Assembly (NCBI RefSeq): GCF_004365165.1
Contig: NZ_SOCH01000003.1
Span: 62,001 to 126,000, forward strand
DNA: 64,000 bases
From: Metamycoplasma hyosynoviae
Lineage (GTDB): Bacteria > Bacillota_I > Bacilli_A > Mycoplasmatales > Metamycoplasmataceae
Reading direction: 5' to 3'
The translations under genes were made by a program, and so were the position numbers. Below the pieces are notes generated by a model. It had not been told where the DNA came from. It worked only from the letters and a program-made list of their open reading frames with translations, and made no database searches. How positions within the stretch are numbered: the stretch's first letter is position 1; the number at the start of each line of letters is the position of its first letter. Positions 32,631 to 42,246 of the stretch are shown piece after piece.

Positions 32631-33434
32631 TTACAAGATTTTTGCAAATGATAAGATTAGAAAAATTAAGTTAATTAAAAACAAGCCTGAAATAATGCCG
32701 ATAACTGCAAATACTCATTTTGGCATTTTGTATCTAACAGTAGAAATTTTGATTGATTCGGTGGCTTCAAAACCTGTGTTTTTCAAGATTTCAGAAATTT
32801 TAGAACTTGCCAAAATTGCTTCTGAATAATATTGCGTTGGTGTGCCAAGACCACCTATAGTTTTAATGAAAATTTGGGATTTGGTTTTGTCTTGTTCTAG
32901 AAAATAATAAACATCAACATCGCTACCATTTTCCAAAGTATTTTCAATAACAATTTTGCCGTTAAAGTTTTCTAGGGATCCTTTAATATCAGTTTTTTGA
33001 ATATCTTTAGCTTTTTTAGTTTTAGCAAGTAATTCAATTTTTACTTTTGAAGCCAAATCGTCAAGTGTTTGACTAGCAGCGGCTGTTGAAACTTGTTTAA
33101 TTTCTTCAGTTTTACCTGCTTGAATTTCTAAAAGTTTGTTTTTCAACAAAAATTCAATATTGGTAGTTTTAATATCAACTTTTAAAGCTACTAATTTATC
33201 TAAAAGTTGTTTTGATTTTAAAACATCTAAAATCCCACAAACTTTATTTTGAAAGTAAAAATAAAGCATAGTTTGTGGAGCCTTAGCGTTTTGCATAACA
33301 AATTGTTTTAATGATTCTAGTAAGTTTGGCAAGACTACCGGTTTTGCTTGCACTCCAACTTCAGAAATCAAATAAACAGTTTGTTTTGTTTGTGGATGGA
33401 TAGTTTCTCTTAATAGAAACTTTTTCTCAGCCAT
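32631..33434 (-). CDS. Tail-anchored protein with type-17-like domain, 267 aa
   Basis: ATG 33432-33434 with AAGGAG upstream. There is no signal peptide. The C-terminal 28 residues form a membrane segment (VFAVIGIISGLFLINLIFLI) ending near the stop. Residues about 125-200 look like the type-17 domain (SDVDVYYFLEQDKTKSQ). It ends 14 bases before the LRR gene. A tail anchor puts the body either inside the cell or, if exported, outside; the topology is uncertain. The function is unknown; the pairing suggests it serves the LRR protein. Confidence 0.7.
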
Positions 33435-33470
33435 TTTTTCTCCTTAAATTTTTACGTAAAATTCAAATGA

Positions 33471-33505
33471 ATTTTATTTAAAAAAAAAAAAAAAAAAAAA
33501 AACGG
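33471..33505 (-). promoter_or_regulatory. Poly-T promoter of the LRR operon
   Basis: On the minus strand AAACCG is followed by 23 T (plus-strand A-run 33480-33502) and, three bases later, by TAAAAT (33471-33476), 37 bases before the start codon. It has the same layout as the 14-T promoter at 13.9 kb. The longest homopolymer in the window. Confidence 0.6.
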
Positions 33506-33603
33506 TTTAAAGAAATTTCAAAAAGCAAAAATATGCTTTTTTAAAAGAGATTTTTTTGCTAACAGTGTTTTGAAATGTATTTTAAAAAAAACTATAAAAA
33601 TAA

Positions 33604-33628
33604 AAACCCAAGCGTAAGGCTTAGATTT
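33604..33628 (-). terminator. tuf terminator
   Basis: On the minus strand AAATCTAAGC pairs with GCTTGGGTTT (with G-U pairs) around CTTAC, followed by T-rich sequence. Confidence 0.65.
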
Positions 33629-33677
33629 CTATTAAAGTATTGTTGATTTTTATCTAAAATAAATAATTGCTGAATTA

Positions 33678-34871
33678 TTATTTAATAATTTTAACTACTG
33701 AACCAGCACCAACAGTTCTACCACCTTCACGGATAGAGAACTTAGTTCCTTCTTCAACAGCAATAGGAGCTATTAAAGTAACGGTGAATTCTACTTGGTC
33801 TCCAGGCATAACCATTTCACGTCCTGGTTTGAATTTGATTCCACCAGTAACGTCTGTTGTACGGAAATAAAATTGTGGTTTGTAGTGTTCAAAGAATGGA
33901 GTGTGACGTCCACCTTCTTCTTTTTTAAGAACATATACAGTGGCTTCAAATTCTGTATGTGGAACGATTGTTTTAGGTTTTGCTAAAACTTGACCACGTT
34001 CAACTTCGTCTCTTTCAATACCACGAAGTAATAGACCAGCATTATCTCCAGCTTGTGCTTGTTTTAGGTTTTTACGGAACATTTCAATTCCGGTAACAAC
34101 GGTTTTCTTGGTTGGTTTTAGTCCAACGATTTCAACTTCATCGTTTAATTGAAGTGTGCCACGTTCAACTCTACCGGTTGCAACTGTTCCACGTCCTGTA
34201 ATGGTAAATACGTCTTCGACTGCCATTAGGAAAGGTTTTTCGGTTTCACGTTTTGGTTCTTCAATGTAAGTATCAACTGCATCCATTAGTTCTAAAACGT
34301 TAGCTTCATATTCAGGAACACCTTGTAGTGCTTTTAAAGCTGAACCAGCAATAACTGGTGTATTATCTCCGTCGAAATTGTATTGTGATAATAATCCACG
34401 AACATCCATTTCAACAAGTCCAACCATTTCTTCTCTTTCTTCTGGTTTGAACATGTCAATTTTGTTCAAGAATACTACGATTCTTGGAACACCAACTTGT
34501 TTAGCAAGAAGGATGTGTTCACGAGTTTGAGGCATAGGACCATCTGTTGCAGCAACAACTAGAATAGCTCCATCCATTTGTGCAGCACCAGTAATCATGT
34601 TTTTAACATAGTCGGCGTGTCCTGGACAGTCAACGTGAGCATAGTGACGTTTTTCTGTGTTGTATTCAATGTGTGATGTATTGATAGTTATACCACGAGC
34701 TTTTTCTTCTGGAGCATTATCAATAGCATCGTAAGCTTTGGCTTCTGATAGTCCTTTTTTTGATAATACTGTTGCAATAGCAGCGGTTAAAGTAGTTTTA
34801 CCGTGGTCAACGTGACCAATTGTTCCAATATTAACGTGTGGTTTTGAACGATCAAAATCTTGTTTTGCCAT
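33678..34871 (-). CDS. tuf: Elongation factor Tu
   Basis: 397 aa with all GTPase motifs: G1 GHVDHGKT, G2 [10 protein letters not shown]3 DCPGHADY, G4 NKID, G5 GSALKAL. It delivers aminoacyl-tRNA to the ribosome. In mollicutes it is often also surface-exposed. Its codon use is more GC-rich than its neighbours, as usual for a highly expressed gene. Single gene between its own leader and terminator. AAAGGAAA precedes the ATG. Confidence 0.99.
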   Translation of the reverse strand: MAKQDFDRSKPHVNIGTIGHVDHGKTTLTAAIATVLSKKGLSEAKAYDAIDNAPEEKARGITINTSHIEYNTEKRHYAHVDCPGHADYVKNMITGAAQMDGAILVVAATDGPMPQTREHILLAKQVGVPRIVVFLNKIDMFKPEEREEMVGLVEMDVRGLLSQYNFDGDNTPVIAGSALKALQGVPEYEANVLELMDAVDTYIEEPKRETEKPFLMAVEDVFTITGRGTVATGRVERGTLQLNDEVEIVGLKPTKKTVVTGIEMFRKNLKQAQAGDNAGLLLRGIERDEVERGQVLAKPKTIVPHTEFEATVYVLKKEEGGRHTPFFEHYKPQFYFRTTDVTGGIKFKPGREMVMPGDQVEFTVTLIAPIAVEEGTKFSIREGGRTVGAGSVVKIIK

Positions 34872-34924
34872 ATTAATTTTCCTTTCGTTTTTATATTTAT
34901 ACTTATAAGTTTTTTTTATTTAAT

Positions 34925-35020
34925 TATTATGATTAAACGCGTTTAACCTACCATAGTGTAGTCTTTCACCTACATCCTGTCCAATTATTAAAGTGCGTTT
35001 TGTATGAGCATATACATTTT
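34925..35020 (-). promoter_or_regulatory. tuf leader with alternative hairpins and a 14-bp palindrome
   Basis: On the minus strand the leader holds TGTAG-GTGAAAGA-CTACA and then CTAC-ACTATG-GTAG. The middle CTAC can pair with either neighbour, so the two hairpins exclude each other. A perfect 14-bp palindrome TTAAACGCGTTTAA follows at 34933-34946. TGGTAAAAT near 35020-35028 may be the extended -10 box. Function is not known. Confidence 0.4.
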
Positions 35021-35103
35021 ACCAAAATAATTTTTTATTTTTAATACTAAAATGGGTTTGTGAAATCAATAATTTGAGTTCTTGAAATTAGTTTTAAAAT
35101 TGG

Positions 35104-36045
35104 CTATTCTGCTTTTAAAACATCAAAATAAATGTCATTTAGTTTAGGGATATATTTACCAGCAAATTTGTAAGGAATTTTTTGTTTTATGATTTCAAGA
35201 AGGATTTTATCAAATTCATCTTGGCCACACATTATTAAAAAGATATTTTCTTTTAATTCAAATTTATCAAGGTTTTTGGTTTTGGTAATCTTTAAAACAT
35301 TTTTTAAAATTTCTTCAATAGCTTTAACTTCATCAGATTCAATAGTAAATTTGTAGTTTGATTTAGAAATTTTGCCTTCTATAGTGCTAGTTTCTACAAC
35401 ATTGCCCTTATCAAGTACAGTAAAACTATCTATATATTCTTGAAGTTCGGTTAAAATGTGAGAAGATACAAAAATAGTTTTACCTTTTTTAGCTAGTTCT
35501 TTTAAACTTTCATAAAGTTCTACTCTAATTTTAGGATCTAAATTAGCAGCAGGTTCATCTAAGATTAATATTTCAGGGTCGTTTAATAGCGCTTGAATTA
35601 AAAGAATTTTTTTCTTTTGCCCTGATGAAAGATTGTTTCCGTTTTTGTTGTAAATTTCAGAAGTGATATTGTAATGTTCTAAAAGTTGGAAAACTTTAGG
35701 ACGAATTTCTTTTCAAGGAATATTTGAAAGTCCAGCAAAAATTTCTAGATATTCTAAAACAGTTAGTTTCTTAGGAAACATAGCAACTTCAGGAATATAT
35801 CCTATCTTTTCTTTGAAAGATATGTCTTTTCAAGATTTGCCATTAATTAGAATTTCGCCTTTTACATCTGGATAAAAACCTAAGATACTTCTAAATAAAG
35901 TGGTTTTACCAGCACCATTGGCACCAATAAAGCCGTGGAATTGACCTTTTTTGATTTGAAAGCTTACGTTATTTAAGGCAGTTAAATTTTGAAAAGTTTT
36001 AGTAACGTTTTTAAATTCAATTACAGTTTCATTATTTTCAGGCAT
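35104..36045 (-). CDS. ABC-2 type exporter, ATP-binding subunit
   Basis: 313 aa. Walker A GANGAGKTT (about residue 40), signature NLSSGQKKK (about 135), Walker B LILDEPAANLD (about 160) and the H-loop SSHIL. The C-terminal 100 residues are the extra domain common in NatA/CcmA-type ATPases. It drives the permease encoded just upstream (nine bases between). The substrate is unknown; such pairs export drugs, peptides or lipids. GGAGG stands before ATG 36043-36045. Confidence 0.9.
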
Positions 36046-36054
36046 TTTTCCTCC

Positions 36055-37917
36055 TTAATTTTTAAAGCTTTCTTTTTTATATAAGTGTTGTCCTAAGAAT
36101 TGAAGACCGATAGAAAGCGATAAGATGATAATAATAGTAAAGTATCAAGGATAAACTTTTACATTTGTTATTTCATGTATTTTTTTATCGTCAATTGAAA
36201 TAGATTTAATATTGCCTCAACTTTCTTCATATAAACTAGGAGAAAGTAGTTCTTTAGGCATTGAATTATTTGTAAGAATATTTTTTGACAATTCGCTTAA
36301 TAAATAATTTTTTATTAATGATAGTTTTAAATTAGATGATTCTATATCAATTTCATGATTTGTGAGTACTTCAAAGAAATTTAGAATAGTTTCGGGATTG
36401 TTTACATCAATAGCTTTAATAATTTCTTTAAACTTTTTATATTTTTTTAATTCTTGTTCTATTAATTCTTTTTTAACTGATGATTCTGGATAAACATTAA
36501 ATTTTTCATTAACTATAGTATCAACATAGTTATCAAATTGTTCTTCATTAAATTTGAAATCAATATTTTTTCAAATTACCTGTAAGATTTTTTTAAGTTT
36601 ATTTTCAATAATTTCATTGAATTTAGTTTTGAAGTTAATAAAATCAGGATCATTTATTGAAATAGAAAGTTTATCTTTATGTACTTTTTCCATTAAATCT
36701 TGGAATTTTTTAATTTCATTAAGTTCATCTTGTGAAAATGCTGCTATATTTTTAATTTCAGTTTCCATTTCTTTTTTATAAGTTTCATTAAATGATCTTA
36801 TTTTTAAAGTGTTATTTAGGAAATTGTGTTTTTTACTGATAAAAAATTCAATAGATTTTTTAGTAGCTATTTTTTTAATAAATTCTTGAACAAAATTAGT
36901 TTCTTCTGGATCTGCTAAAAGAAGATAAGCATCTTTTCTTTGGTCATAACTTAAAGGGCTTGCAAATGAATCAAATGAATAAATGGTGTGATAATTTCCA
37001 ATAAGGTCATTTTTATTTACTTTTCTAGGTATATATAAACCATAGCTACCAGTTAAAGAACCTTTTAATCCATTAATATATGGATTATTTGACATTAAAT
37101 CAGTAAAAAGTTGATTTGTAATAGAATTAATATTAATTAATTCTAGAATATTTGTTGCATCAAATTTTAGTTTTTCTCTATCAGTAAAGAAAGTTTTTCT
37201 TACAAATTGATTTACAGAACCAGTACTAAACAATGATTTGGTTGGATTTTTTTTGCTAATTGCTACATCTGAGGCAGCTATAAAGTCTCATTTAGAACCT
37301 GATAAACTGCTTATAGTATAAATAATAGTTGAAAAGAACATCAAACCAAAATAACTTCCAAGTACAGTTCCTAATGTTGCTTTATCTTTTAACTTAGCTG
37401 AAAGTAGTGCTATAAAGCCCATAAAGAACATAATTATAAATGTAACAGTTACAGCAAAAGCAAAAGTGTATTTTATAAACATTATAGTTTTTGCTTGTGC
37501 TGTAGCATCGGTTGCAGAAAGCATAATAATAGAAGAAATGAATATGCTTATAAAAATAACAGCGTTGTTAAAAAAGTTTAAAACATAAGAAATTAATAAA
37601 TTAGTTCAGTAAATTTTTGGTCTTGATATTGGTTTACTGAATAAAATATATGAAATTCCATTTGTTTTAGGTAGTTGATATACCCTTGCGGTAGTAATAC
37701 ATGAAAGTAGTATTACCCAAAAACTTGCAATAAAGAATGTAATGTAAGTAAATTTTAAGAAATTTGAAACTTCGATTTTACCATTACCAATAAAACGCAT
37801 ACTAAAAAACTGGATAGCAGTCATTACAAATATAAGTGCGGAAGCAAGTCCGATTAGAATTCAATTTATAACACTTCTTTTGAAAGTTAACCAGTTTAGT
37901 TTGAACAATGATTTCAA
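36055..37917 (-). CDS. ABC-2 type permease, 620 aa
   Basis: The start is taken as TTG 37915-37917 behind AAGGATGA. There is no ATG in frame near it. Membrane segments lie near residues 22-45, 67-90, 108-130, 145-170 and 180-205. A large soluble loop (about residues 210-580) follows, then a last segment (YFTIIIILSLSIGLQFLG). Half the protein being an outer loop is unusual and resembles exporters that handle large or surface-bound substrates. Partner of the following ATPase gene. Confidence 0.8.
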
Positions 37918-37927
37918 TTTATCATCC

Positions 37928-38503
37928 TTAATTTTTGAAGATATTAATTAAAAATTCTTGAATTTGGTCATTTTGAATTAAGTTTAATGCACCATTTTTT
38001 GCAATACTAATTCCACCATTTTCTTCACTAACTACAAATGTAATTGAGTCACTTATTTCTGAAATTCCCAAAGCAGCTCTATGCCTTGCTCCGAACCTAT
38101 TGTCAATAGATTTACGTGTGATTTTATAGTAAGTAGCAGCATATTCTATTTTATTATCACGAATAATGATAGCACCATCATGGAGTGGACAGTGTTTATT
38201 AAATATTGATATTATTAAAGAACTTGAAATATTAGCATTTATGATAATTCCATCAGTTCTCATCATATCAAGATTGTCATTTTGTTCAATTGTGATAATA
38301 GCACCAATTTTATTCTTTGATAAATATTCAAGTGATTCACGAATTTGGTGAATTAATCTAATTCTTGTAGATTCACCTAAACTTAACTTAGTTTTTTTAT
38401 TCTTTTTGAATTTTAAAACTAAAATTACTAAATAATGAGCCGCTAGAATTGCAAATATAATGGCAGCAAGTGTGGTTATAATGTAGAGTAAAACTTGATT
38501 CAT
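37928..38503 (-). CDS. Diadenylate cyclase (c-di-AMP synthase), CdaM/CdaA type
   Basis: 191 aa from ATG 38501-38503 (GGTGAT upstream). Residues 4-30 are a single membrane anchor. The DAC domain has DGAIIIRDNKI (about residue 111) and FGARHRAALGIS (about residue 139), the two catalytic motifs. It makes cyclic di-AMP from two ATP at the membrane, which in mollicutes controls potassium uptake. It has one membrane helix where CdaA of Firmicutes has three, as in CdaM of M. pneumoniae. It starts three bases before the stop of the small membrane gene, in reverse order of transcription. Confidence 0.92.
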   Translation of the reverse strand: MNQVLLYIITTLAAIIFAILAAHYLVILVLKFKKNKKTKLSLGESTRIRLIHQIRESLEYLSKNKIGAIITIEQNDNLDMMRTDGIIINANISSSLIISIFNKHCPLHDGAIIIRDNKIEYAATYYKITRKSIDNRFGARHRAALGISEISDSITFVVSEENGGISIAKNGALNLIQNDQIQEFLINIFKN

Positions 38504-38504
38504 A

Positions 38505-38927
38505 TTATCACCATTTGTTAAGACCAATAATAATTAAAAGCATGATAATAAAAATTAAAGCAAAACCAAGAATGATAAATATTCTTTTGCGAATAGAAAG
38601 TGGTTTGGTAGATTCAGCTATTGGATTTTCTGATCAAGAAGCATACTCTACGTAGTTATTATATTTAGCTTTCATTTTCGCTTGTCTTTTTGAAAATTCT
38701 TTGATTTTTTCAGTTAATTTTTCTTCTGTTGCTTGCATTCAAAAAATTTCTTTGAAAAATTCAAAGATTTCAAGTTCAGAATAATCTTTAATGTAGTTTG
38801 CATTTTTTAAATAAGTTCTAAATTGATTGATAATTAAAGAAATACTTTCTTTTTCAGGATCATAATTTAAAACCCTTTTATCTTTTTGCTTCAAAGCATT
38901 TAGTTTTATTGGTCTTTTTGCTTTCAT
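38505..38927 (-). CDS. Small membrane protein upstream of the diadenylate cyclase, 140 aa
   Basis: ATG 38925-38927. The first 110 residues are basic and soluble, followed by a membrane segment near residues 115-136 (IFIIMLLIIIGL) and two Trp before the stop. Two TGA codons are Trp. Its stop TAA is one base from the cyclase ATG, so the two are translated together. It occupies the place of a cyclase regulator (CdaR in Firmicutes) but shows no YbbR repeats. No family recognised. Confidence 0.6.
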
Positions 38928-39044
38928 AAATATTAGCCTCTTTATTTATAAAAAATTATAATTAATAAATTAATTTTTATTCATTAAAAATATATAATAA
39001 TGTGAAATTAATTAATTTTATTTATTTTTTGCGAGGAGTCAAAT

Positions 39045-40241
39045 ATGAAAAAAACCATTAAAGATTTAAACTTAAAAAACAAAAAGGTTATTCTAAGAGT
39101 GGATTTCAATGTTCCTATTGCCGATGGCAAAATTATGGACACAAAAAGAATTGATGCCGCTCTTCCAACAATTCAATATGTATTAGATAAAGGAGCTTCT
39201 ATTATTATTCTTTCACACCTTGGAAGAGTTAAAGAAGAAGCTGATAAAGCTTCTAAATCATTAAAAATAGTAGCTGAAAAATTACAATCATTACTACCTA
39301 AAATAGGAGTTACATTCTTAGCCCAAACTCGTGGAGAAGAAGTAGAAAAAGCAGCAAAAGCATTAAAACCTGGTCAAATTTTATTCTTAGAAAATACTAG
39401 ATTTGAAGATTTAAACGATAAAGCTGAATCAAAAAATAGTGAAGTTTTAGCAAAATTCTGAGCATCGCTAGCTGATGTTTATGTAAATGATGCTTTTGCC
39501 ACTGCTCATAGAGCGCATGCTTCTACTGTTGGGATAGCAAACTTTATCAAAGAAAGTGCATTAGGATTTTTAATGCAAACTGAAGTCGAAAACCTTTCAA
39601 AACTTTTAAAAGGTTTCAAACGTCCATTTGTTTCAATTATAGGTGGAGCTAAAGTAAGCGATAAAATTAAAGTATTAGAAAAACTTTTTGGCATAGCTGA
39701 CAAGGTTTTGATTGGTGGTGGAATGGCTTATACTTTCAAAAAAGCTATGGGCAAAGAAATTGGAACATCACTATTTGAACCTGATAGAGTAGAAGATGTT
39801 AAAAAATATTTAGTAGAACATAAAGATAAAATTGTTCTTCCAATAGATAATGCTATTTCTACAGAATTTGCAAATCTACCAGCTAAATTTACTACTCCTG
39901 ATAATGACAACATCCCTGAAGGATATATGGGACTAGACATAGGTCCTGAAACAATTAAATTATTTGCTTCTGAAATTTCAAATGCAAAAACTATTTTCTG
40001 AAACGGGCCTTTAGGTGTAACTGAATTTAGTGAATATGAAAAAGGAACTAAATCAGTTGCAATTACTATTGCAAATAAAAAAGATGTATTTTCAGTAGTA
40101 GGTGGTGGCGATTCAGTTACTGCTATTAATAAATTAGGCTACCAAGACAAATTTAGTTTCATTTCAACTGGTGGTGGTGCTTCTATTGAATTCATTCAAA
40201 ATGGAACCCTTCCAGGAATAGATGCTATTCAAGATAAATAA
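39045..40241 (+). CDS. pgk: Phosphoglycerate kinase
   Basis: 398 aa. Motifs: VILRVDFNVPI, LSHLGR, FLENTRFE, the hinge IIGGAKVSDKI, GGGMAYTF and the nucleotide site VVGGGDSVTAI near the end. It makes ATP in glycolysis. AGGAG precedes the ATG, and TATAAT (38993-38998) lies 47 bases upstream in the short divergent region. A terminator follows. Confidence 0.97.
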
Positions 40242-40278
40242 AAATTAATTTAACTAAAATTTTCTTTCTATTAATAAT

Positions 40279-40314
40279 AAAACGCTTGCATATTTATCTC
40301 TGCTGCGTTTTTTT
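40279..40314 (+). terminator. pgk terminator
   Basis: AAAACGC pairs with GCGTTTT over a 19-base loop, followed by seven T. Confidence 0.65.
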
Positions 40315-40394
40315 ATTAAAGTTTTAAACAATAAAACCTATTCTTTTATCAAAACAATAGAAAATCATCATTGATTTTAAGCAGTTTGTTTTAT

Positions 40395-40581
40395 TTTATA
40401 AAAACTTTAATTTATGAGTTGGTTTAAAATCATTTTTTAAAGTTTTTAAATACTATTAAAATAACCTTTATCTTCTATTTATGTAATAAATAGAAAGATA
40501 AAGACTTAATAATAAAATAGTATTTACACATTTAAAAGACTTATATTTTAAAACTTACTGATAAATTAAAGTTTTTATAAA
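40395..40581. repeat. 187-bp imperfect palindrome
   Basis: The outer 21 bases (40395-40415 and 40561-40581) are perfect inverted copies. Next come TAAATACTATT (40446-40456) and its inverse at about 40516-40526. At the centre, TTCTATTTAT and ATAAATAGAA flank GTA (40483-40485), prolonged on both sides by CTTTATC/GATAAAG with one bulged A. The unpaired segments between are similar in length. It could be a small transposable (MITE-like) element or a transcribed hairpin. Confidence 0.65.
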
Positions 40582-40832
40582 GTTTTATAGTGTCTTATTA
40601 AGATTATACATGTGTAATTTCTTTAAAATCTAAGTTAATAAGCAAAAAATATTTAGTGTTAGATTACTTAGTATTTTGAAGTAATTTTTTTAATTTAAAT
40701 TAAAGGTAAATAATTTCGATTTTTACTTATAATTTTAACTAATGTTAATTAGTTTTCTAATATACATAAACAATAAACTTGCAATAACCATTAAATTTTA
40801 ACAATTACTTAACAATATTTTAAGGAGAATAA

Positions 40833-41006
40833 ATGGCTATCAGATATGTTGTGCATCATAAAAACGGCTGATGTGTAAAAAATGCTAATGGAGAAAAAGC
40901 TATTAAAACTTTTGGAACCCAAGAAGAAGCAATTAAATTTGCACGCAGTTTAAATGATACAACTTCAATAAAAATCCAAAGTAGAGATGGGAGTTTTAGA
41001 AAATAA
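40833..41006 (+). CDS. DUF2188 family small protein, 57 aa
   Basis: AAGGAGAATAA precedes ATG 40833. The protein has the DUF2188 layout: R-Y-V-V-H-H-K-N-G-W at the start (one Trp as TGA), KAIKTFGTQEEAIKFAR in the middle and IQSRDGSFRK at the end. The family is of unknown function and common as a single small domain. The stop TAA is directly followed by the asnA ATG, so the two genes share one transcript. It might regulate the enzyme, but this is only suggested by position. Confidence 0.8.
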
Positions 41007-41987
41007 ATGGTGAAATCTAAATTAAATTTAAAAGAAACTCAATATGCAATTGATAAATTAAAATCAATATTTTCTGCATCTTTAGCTTCTTCTTTAAATT
41101 TAGTTAGAGTTTCAGCGCCTTTATTTTTGGAAAAAAGTAGCGGCTTAAATGATTCATTAAGCGGTGAAAAACCAGTTAGTTTCAAAACAAAAACTGTTGA
41201 AGATGATATTGAAATAGTACATTCACTTGCAAAATGAAAGCGATATGCGCTTCAAAAATATAATTTTTCAGTTTATGAAGGCATTTATACTGATATGAAT
41301 GCTATTCGTAAAGAAGAAGATCTTGATAAATATCACTCGCTTTATGTCGATCAATGAGACTGAGAATTAATTATTGAAAAAAAAGATCGTAATATTGATT
41401 TTTTAAAATCAATAGTTAGAAAAATTTATTCCGCTTTACTTTTAACTGAATCTACTATCAATGAAATATATCCTATATTAAAACCTAAACTTTCACCTGA
41501 TGTTTATTTTATAACCGCTCGTGATCTTGAAGCAAAATATCCCGACCTTTCAATTTCTGAACGTGAAAAAGCAATCACTAAAGAAAAAGGCTCAACTTTC
41601 ATTATCGGAATTGGTTACCCGCTTTCTAATAATTTGCCTCATTCTAATCGAGCAAAAGATTATGACGATTGAACTTTAAATGGTGATTTGGTTGTATATG
41701 ACGAAATTAACGATTCTGCTATGGAATTAAGTAGTATGGGAATTAGAGTAGATCGCGACGCTATATTAAAACAATACTCACTTACTGCATCTGAAGTTTC
41801 AAAAATAAGTGAATACCATAAATCAGTAGTTCAAGAAACTTACCCTTTTACAATAGGCGGAGGCATTGGACAAAGCAGAATTGCTATGTTTTTACTTGAA
41901 AAACGCCATATTGGAGAGGTTCAAGTGAGCGTTTGGGATAAAAATAACAAGAATTTTGCAAATTCTGAAAAAATATCGATTTTATAA
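41007..41987 (+). CDS. asnA: Aspartate-ammonia ligase (asparagine synthetase A)
   Basis: 326 aa, full length. Family motifs: [19 protein letters not shown] near the N-terminus, [32 protein letters not shown] and the C-terminal [14 protein letters not shown] of the class II aminoacyl-tRNA synthetase-like fold. It makes asparagine from aspartate, ammonia and ATP. It follows the DUF2188 stop without a gap. Confidence 0.96.
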
Positions 41988-42002
41988 TTTATAATTTACT
42001 TT

Positions 42003-42039
42003 GTTATTGAGTGGCTTTATATAAAGGCATCTCAATAAC
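42003..42039. repeat. Perfect 9-bp inverted repeat after asnA
   Basis: GTTATTGAG (42003-42011) and CTCAATAAC (42031-42039) with a further self-pairing core (CTTTA/TAAAG). No T-run follows, so it is a weak intrinsic terminator at best. Confidence 0.5.
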
Positions 42040-42099
42040 GTCTAACAATAAGAACAATAACATTTATTAACTAATTATTAACTAACTATACAAAAATCA

Positions 42100-42242
42100 T
42101 ACATATAGAGTTGATTAGCGGAGCTCGCTTAGTCATGCCAACCTACAAGTCACGCTGCAAGGTGGAAAAGCCAGGGGTAAAACCAACATGTACTTTTTGG
42201 GAAATCTTTCTGCAATACTATGTATGGTAGAAAGGTTTTTTT
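42100..42242 (+). promoter_or_regulatory. Structured metK leader with terminator: candidate SAM-sensing riboswitch
   Basis: TACAT (42100-42104) with ATGTA (42188-42192) and GTTG (42110-42113) with CAAC (42184-42187) close a multi-branch domain. Inside are AGCG/CGCT (42117-42129), CCAACCT/AGGTGG (42138-42144 with 42160-42165) and a purine-rich GGAAAAGCCAGGGG segment. The domain is clearly more GC-rich than its flanks. A strong terminator follows: CTTTCTGCAATAC with its near-perfect complement around TAT (42206-42234), then seven T, ending four bases before the metK ATG. The only Shine-Dalgarno-like AGAAAGG is in the terminator's 3' arm. SAM is the obvious ligand because metK makes it. Confidence 0.6.
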
Positions 42243-42246
42243 ATTT

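Larger units (their letters stand above)
40242..40832. other. 591-base intergenic region between pgk and the DUF2188 gene
   Basis: Very AT-rich, with stops in every frame. It contains the pgk terminator, the 187-bp imperfect palindrome and the promoter region of the next operon (AAGGAG at 40821-40826). No further gene or RNA is recognised. Confidence 0.6.

Noticed and set aside
40242-40832. Possible small genes in the pgk-asnA interval
   Set aside because: Stops in all frames under code 4 and no ribosome-binding site except the one of the DUF2188 gene.
42100-42200. metK leader as SRP RNA, tRNA or T-box
   Set aside because: It lacks the SRP tetraloop/asymmetric bulge sequence, gives no cloverleaf and lacks the T-box GGUGGNACC sequence.
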